Shown: positions 63,513-64,000 of the stretch, piece after piece | How positions within the stretch are numbered: the stretch's first letter is position 1 | Layout of the letters: every line of letters starts with the position of its first letter | Origin: Paraspadella gotoi | Taxonomy: Eukaryota > Chaetognatha | Length of the DNA stretch: 64,000 nt | Assembly: GCA_051294375.1 (NCBI GenBank) | Contig: CM119268.1 | Span: forward strand, 10,578,318-10,642,317 | Direction: 5' to 3' | Notes under the pieces: generated by a model | Database searches by the model: none | Told to the model about the DNA's origin: nothing | Seen by the model: only the letters and a program-made list of their open reading frames with translations | Program-made: the position numbers and the translations under genes

Positions 63513-63908
63513 TCAACATTTGTCAACTTTGCTATTTTTGGTTTTCATCACGGGCAACTTTAAGGTAAATTTTAAGTTGTCTGGTATTATTTGAGATACA
63601 TAATATAAATATAATATAAAAATTCTAATGGCGACTAATCCCACGATTACATAGTATTGGTCGGCATTAAAACTGCATGTTCTTTTAAATTGATAGAAAT
63701 AAACGATTTCTTCCTTCGGATCTTTCGGATCCTCTTGATCTTGATTCTTGATTAAGAGACCAATAATTTTGGCGGATTCGTCATGCAACCCGAAATCCTC
63801 GATCGATTCTTTGATGAATCTCTTTCCCTCGGTCTTCTCATCGAATGCATATTTCCCGATCGTTGTTCTAAAAACCTTTTGCCTTCTAGGCATGTCATTC
63901 TCCATCAT
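63513..63908 (-). CDS. hypothetical small single-pass membrane protein
   Basis: About 131 aa from two adjacent ATGs at 63908/63905. The first 80 residues are charged (TIGKYAFDEKTEGKRFIKES, then a DQEDPKDPKEE stretch). One strong hydrophobic segment follows (VIVGLVAIRIFILYLYYVSQ), then a short basic tail ending in DKC. AT-rich codons, unlike DNMT3 and UBE2N. I do not recognise a family. Upstream, an ATG at 63960 opens a short frame that looks like a signal peptide (MAIILVLLLAA) but is in a different phase. This could mean a missed intron, a frameshift or an upstream ORF. The gene may continue past the window edge. Confidence 0.35.
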   Translation of the reverse strand: MMENDMPRRQKVFRTTIGKYAFDEKTEGKRFIKESIEDFGLHDESAKIIGLLIKNQDQEDPKDPKEEIVYFYQFKRTCSFNADQYYVIVGLVAIRIFILYLYYVSQIIPDNLKFTLKLPVMKTKNSKVDKC

Positions 63909-64000
63909 CAGGCTTTGTCTTGTCAAACGCAGCTAGGAGTAGCACCAATATTATCGCCATTGGTTGGTTACTATCGATTTTCTATTGAATCCCTTGCCGA

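Overview
This window is a draft-assembly segment (five N gaps in the first 11.1 kb) of a nuclear genome from an invertebrate metazoan. The evidence is spliced genes with GT-AG introns of 60 bp to 6 kb, a tandem-domain receptor tyrosine phosphatase, a DNMT3-type methyltransferase, an SLC26 transporter and UBE2N, plus heavy microsatellite content. I cannot name the phylum from the sequence alone. All gene models are hand-spliced: exon phases were checked across every junction, and each assembled frame is divisible by three.

Layout. Positions 1-16242 hold no convincing gene, only (CT/GA)n, (TTTC)n, (CGA)n and polypurine tracts around the gaps. Positions 16243-40599 (+) encode a very large receptor protein tyrosine phosphatase of 26 exons and about 2284 aa. 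Its order is signal peptide, Arg/Gly-rich stretch, FN3, seven MEGF-type EGF modules, several FN3 domains with long acidic, His/Gln-rich or Ser/Thr-rich inserts, one transmembrane helix, an intact PTP D1 and a degenerate PTP D2. Its introns carry microsatellites and foldback elements. Positions 40600-43377 are an AT-rich spacer with a degenerate foldback repeat.

From 43.4 kb the region is compact and poor in microsatellites. On the + strand lie an ARFGAP2/3 gene (43378-45212), DNAJC21 (45672-48126), a 15-exon gene joining a CMGC-type kinase to a C-terminal bromodomain (48645-57698), a DNMT3-type methyltransferase with no visible PWWP or ADD module (57995-61532), and UBE2N (61664-62709). An SLC26/SulP anion transporter (49445-51813, -) lies entirely inside intron 2 of the kinase-bromodomain gene. 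Two TA-flanked inverted-repeat elements (MITE-like) sit in intron 3 of the kinase-bromodomain gene and intron 1 of the DNMT3 gene. The window ends in a possible small membrane-protein gene on the - strand.

The most notable candidates are the kinase-bromodomain fusion, the shortened DNMT3 directly downstream of it, the EGF/FN3 receptor phosphatase with unusual inserts, and a near-perfect 148-bp palindrome whose loop resembles a hammerhead ribozyme core. Spacings of 296 and 131 bp between the three chromatin/ubiquitin genes, with splice-acceptor-like sites just upstream of several start codons, raise the possibility of trans-splicing or operon-like transcription.
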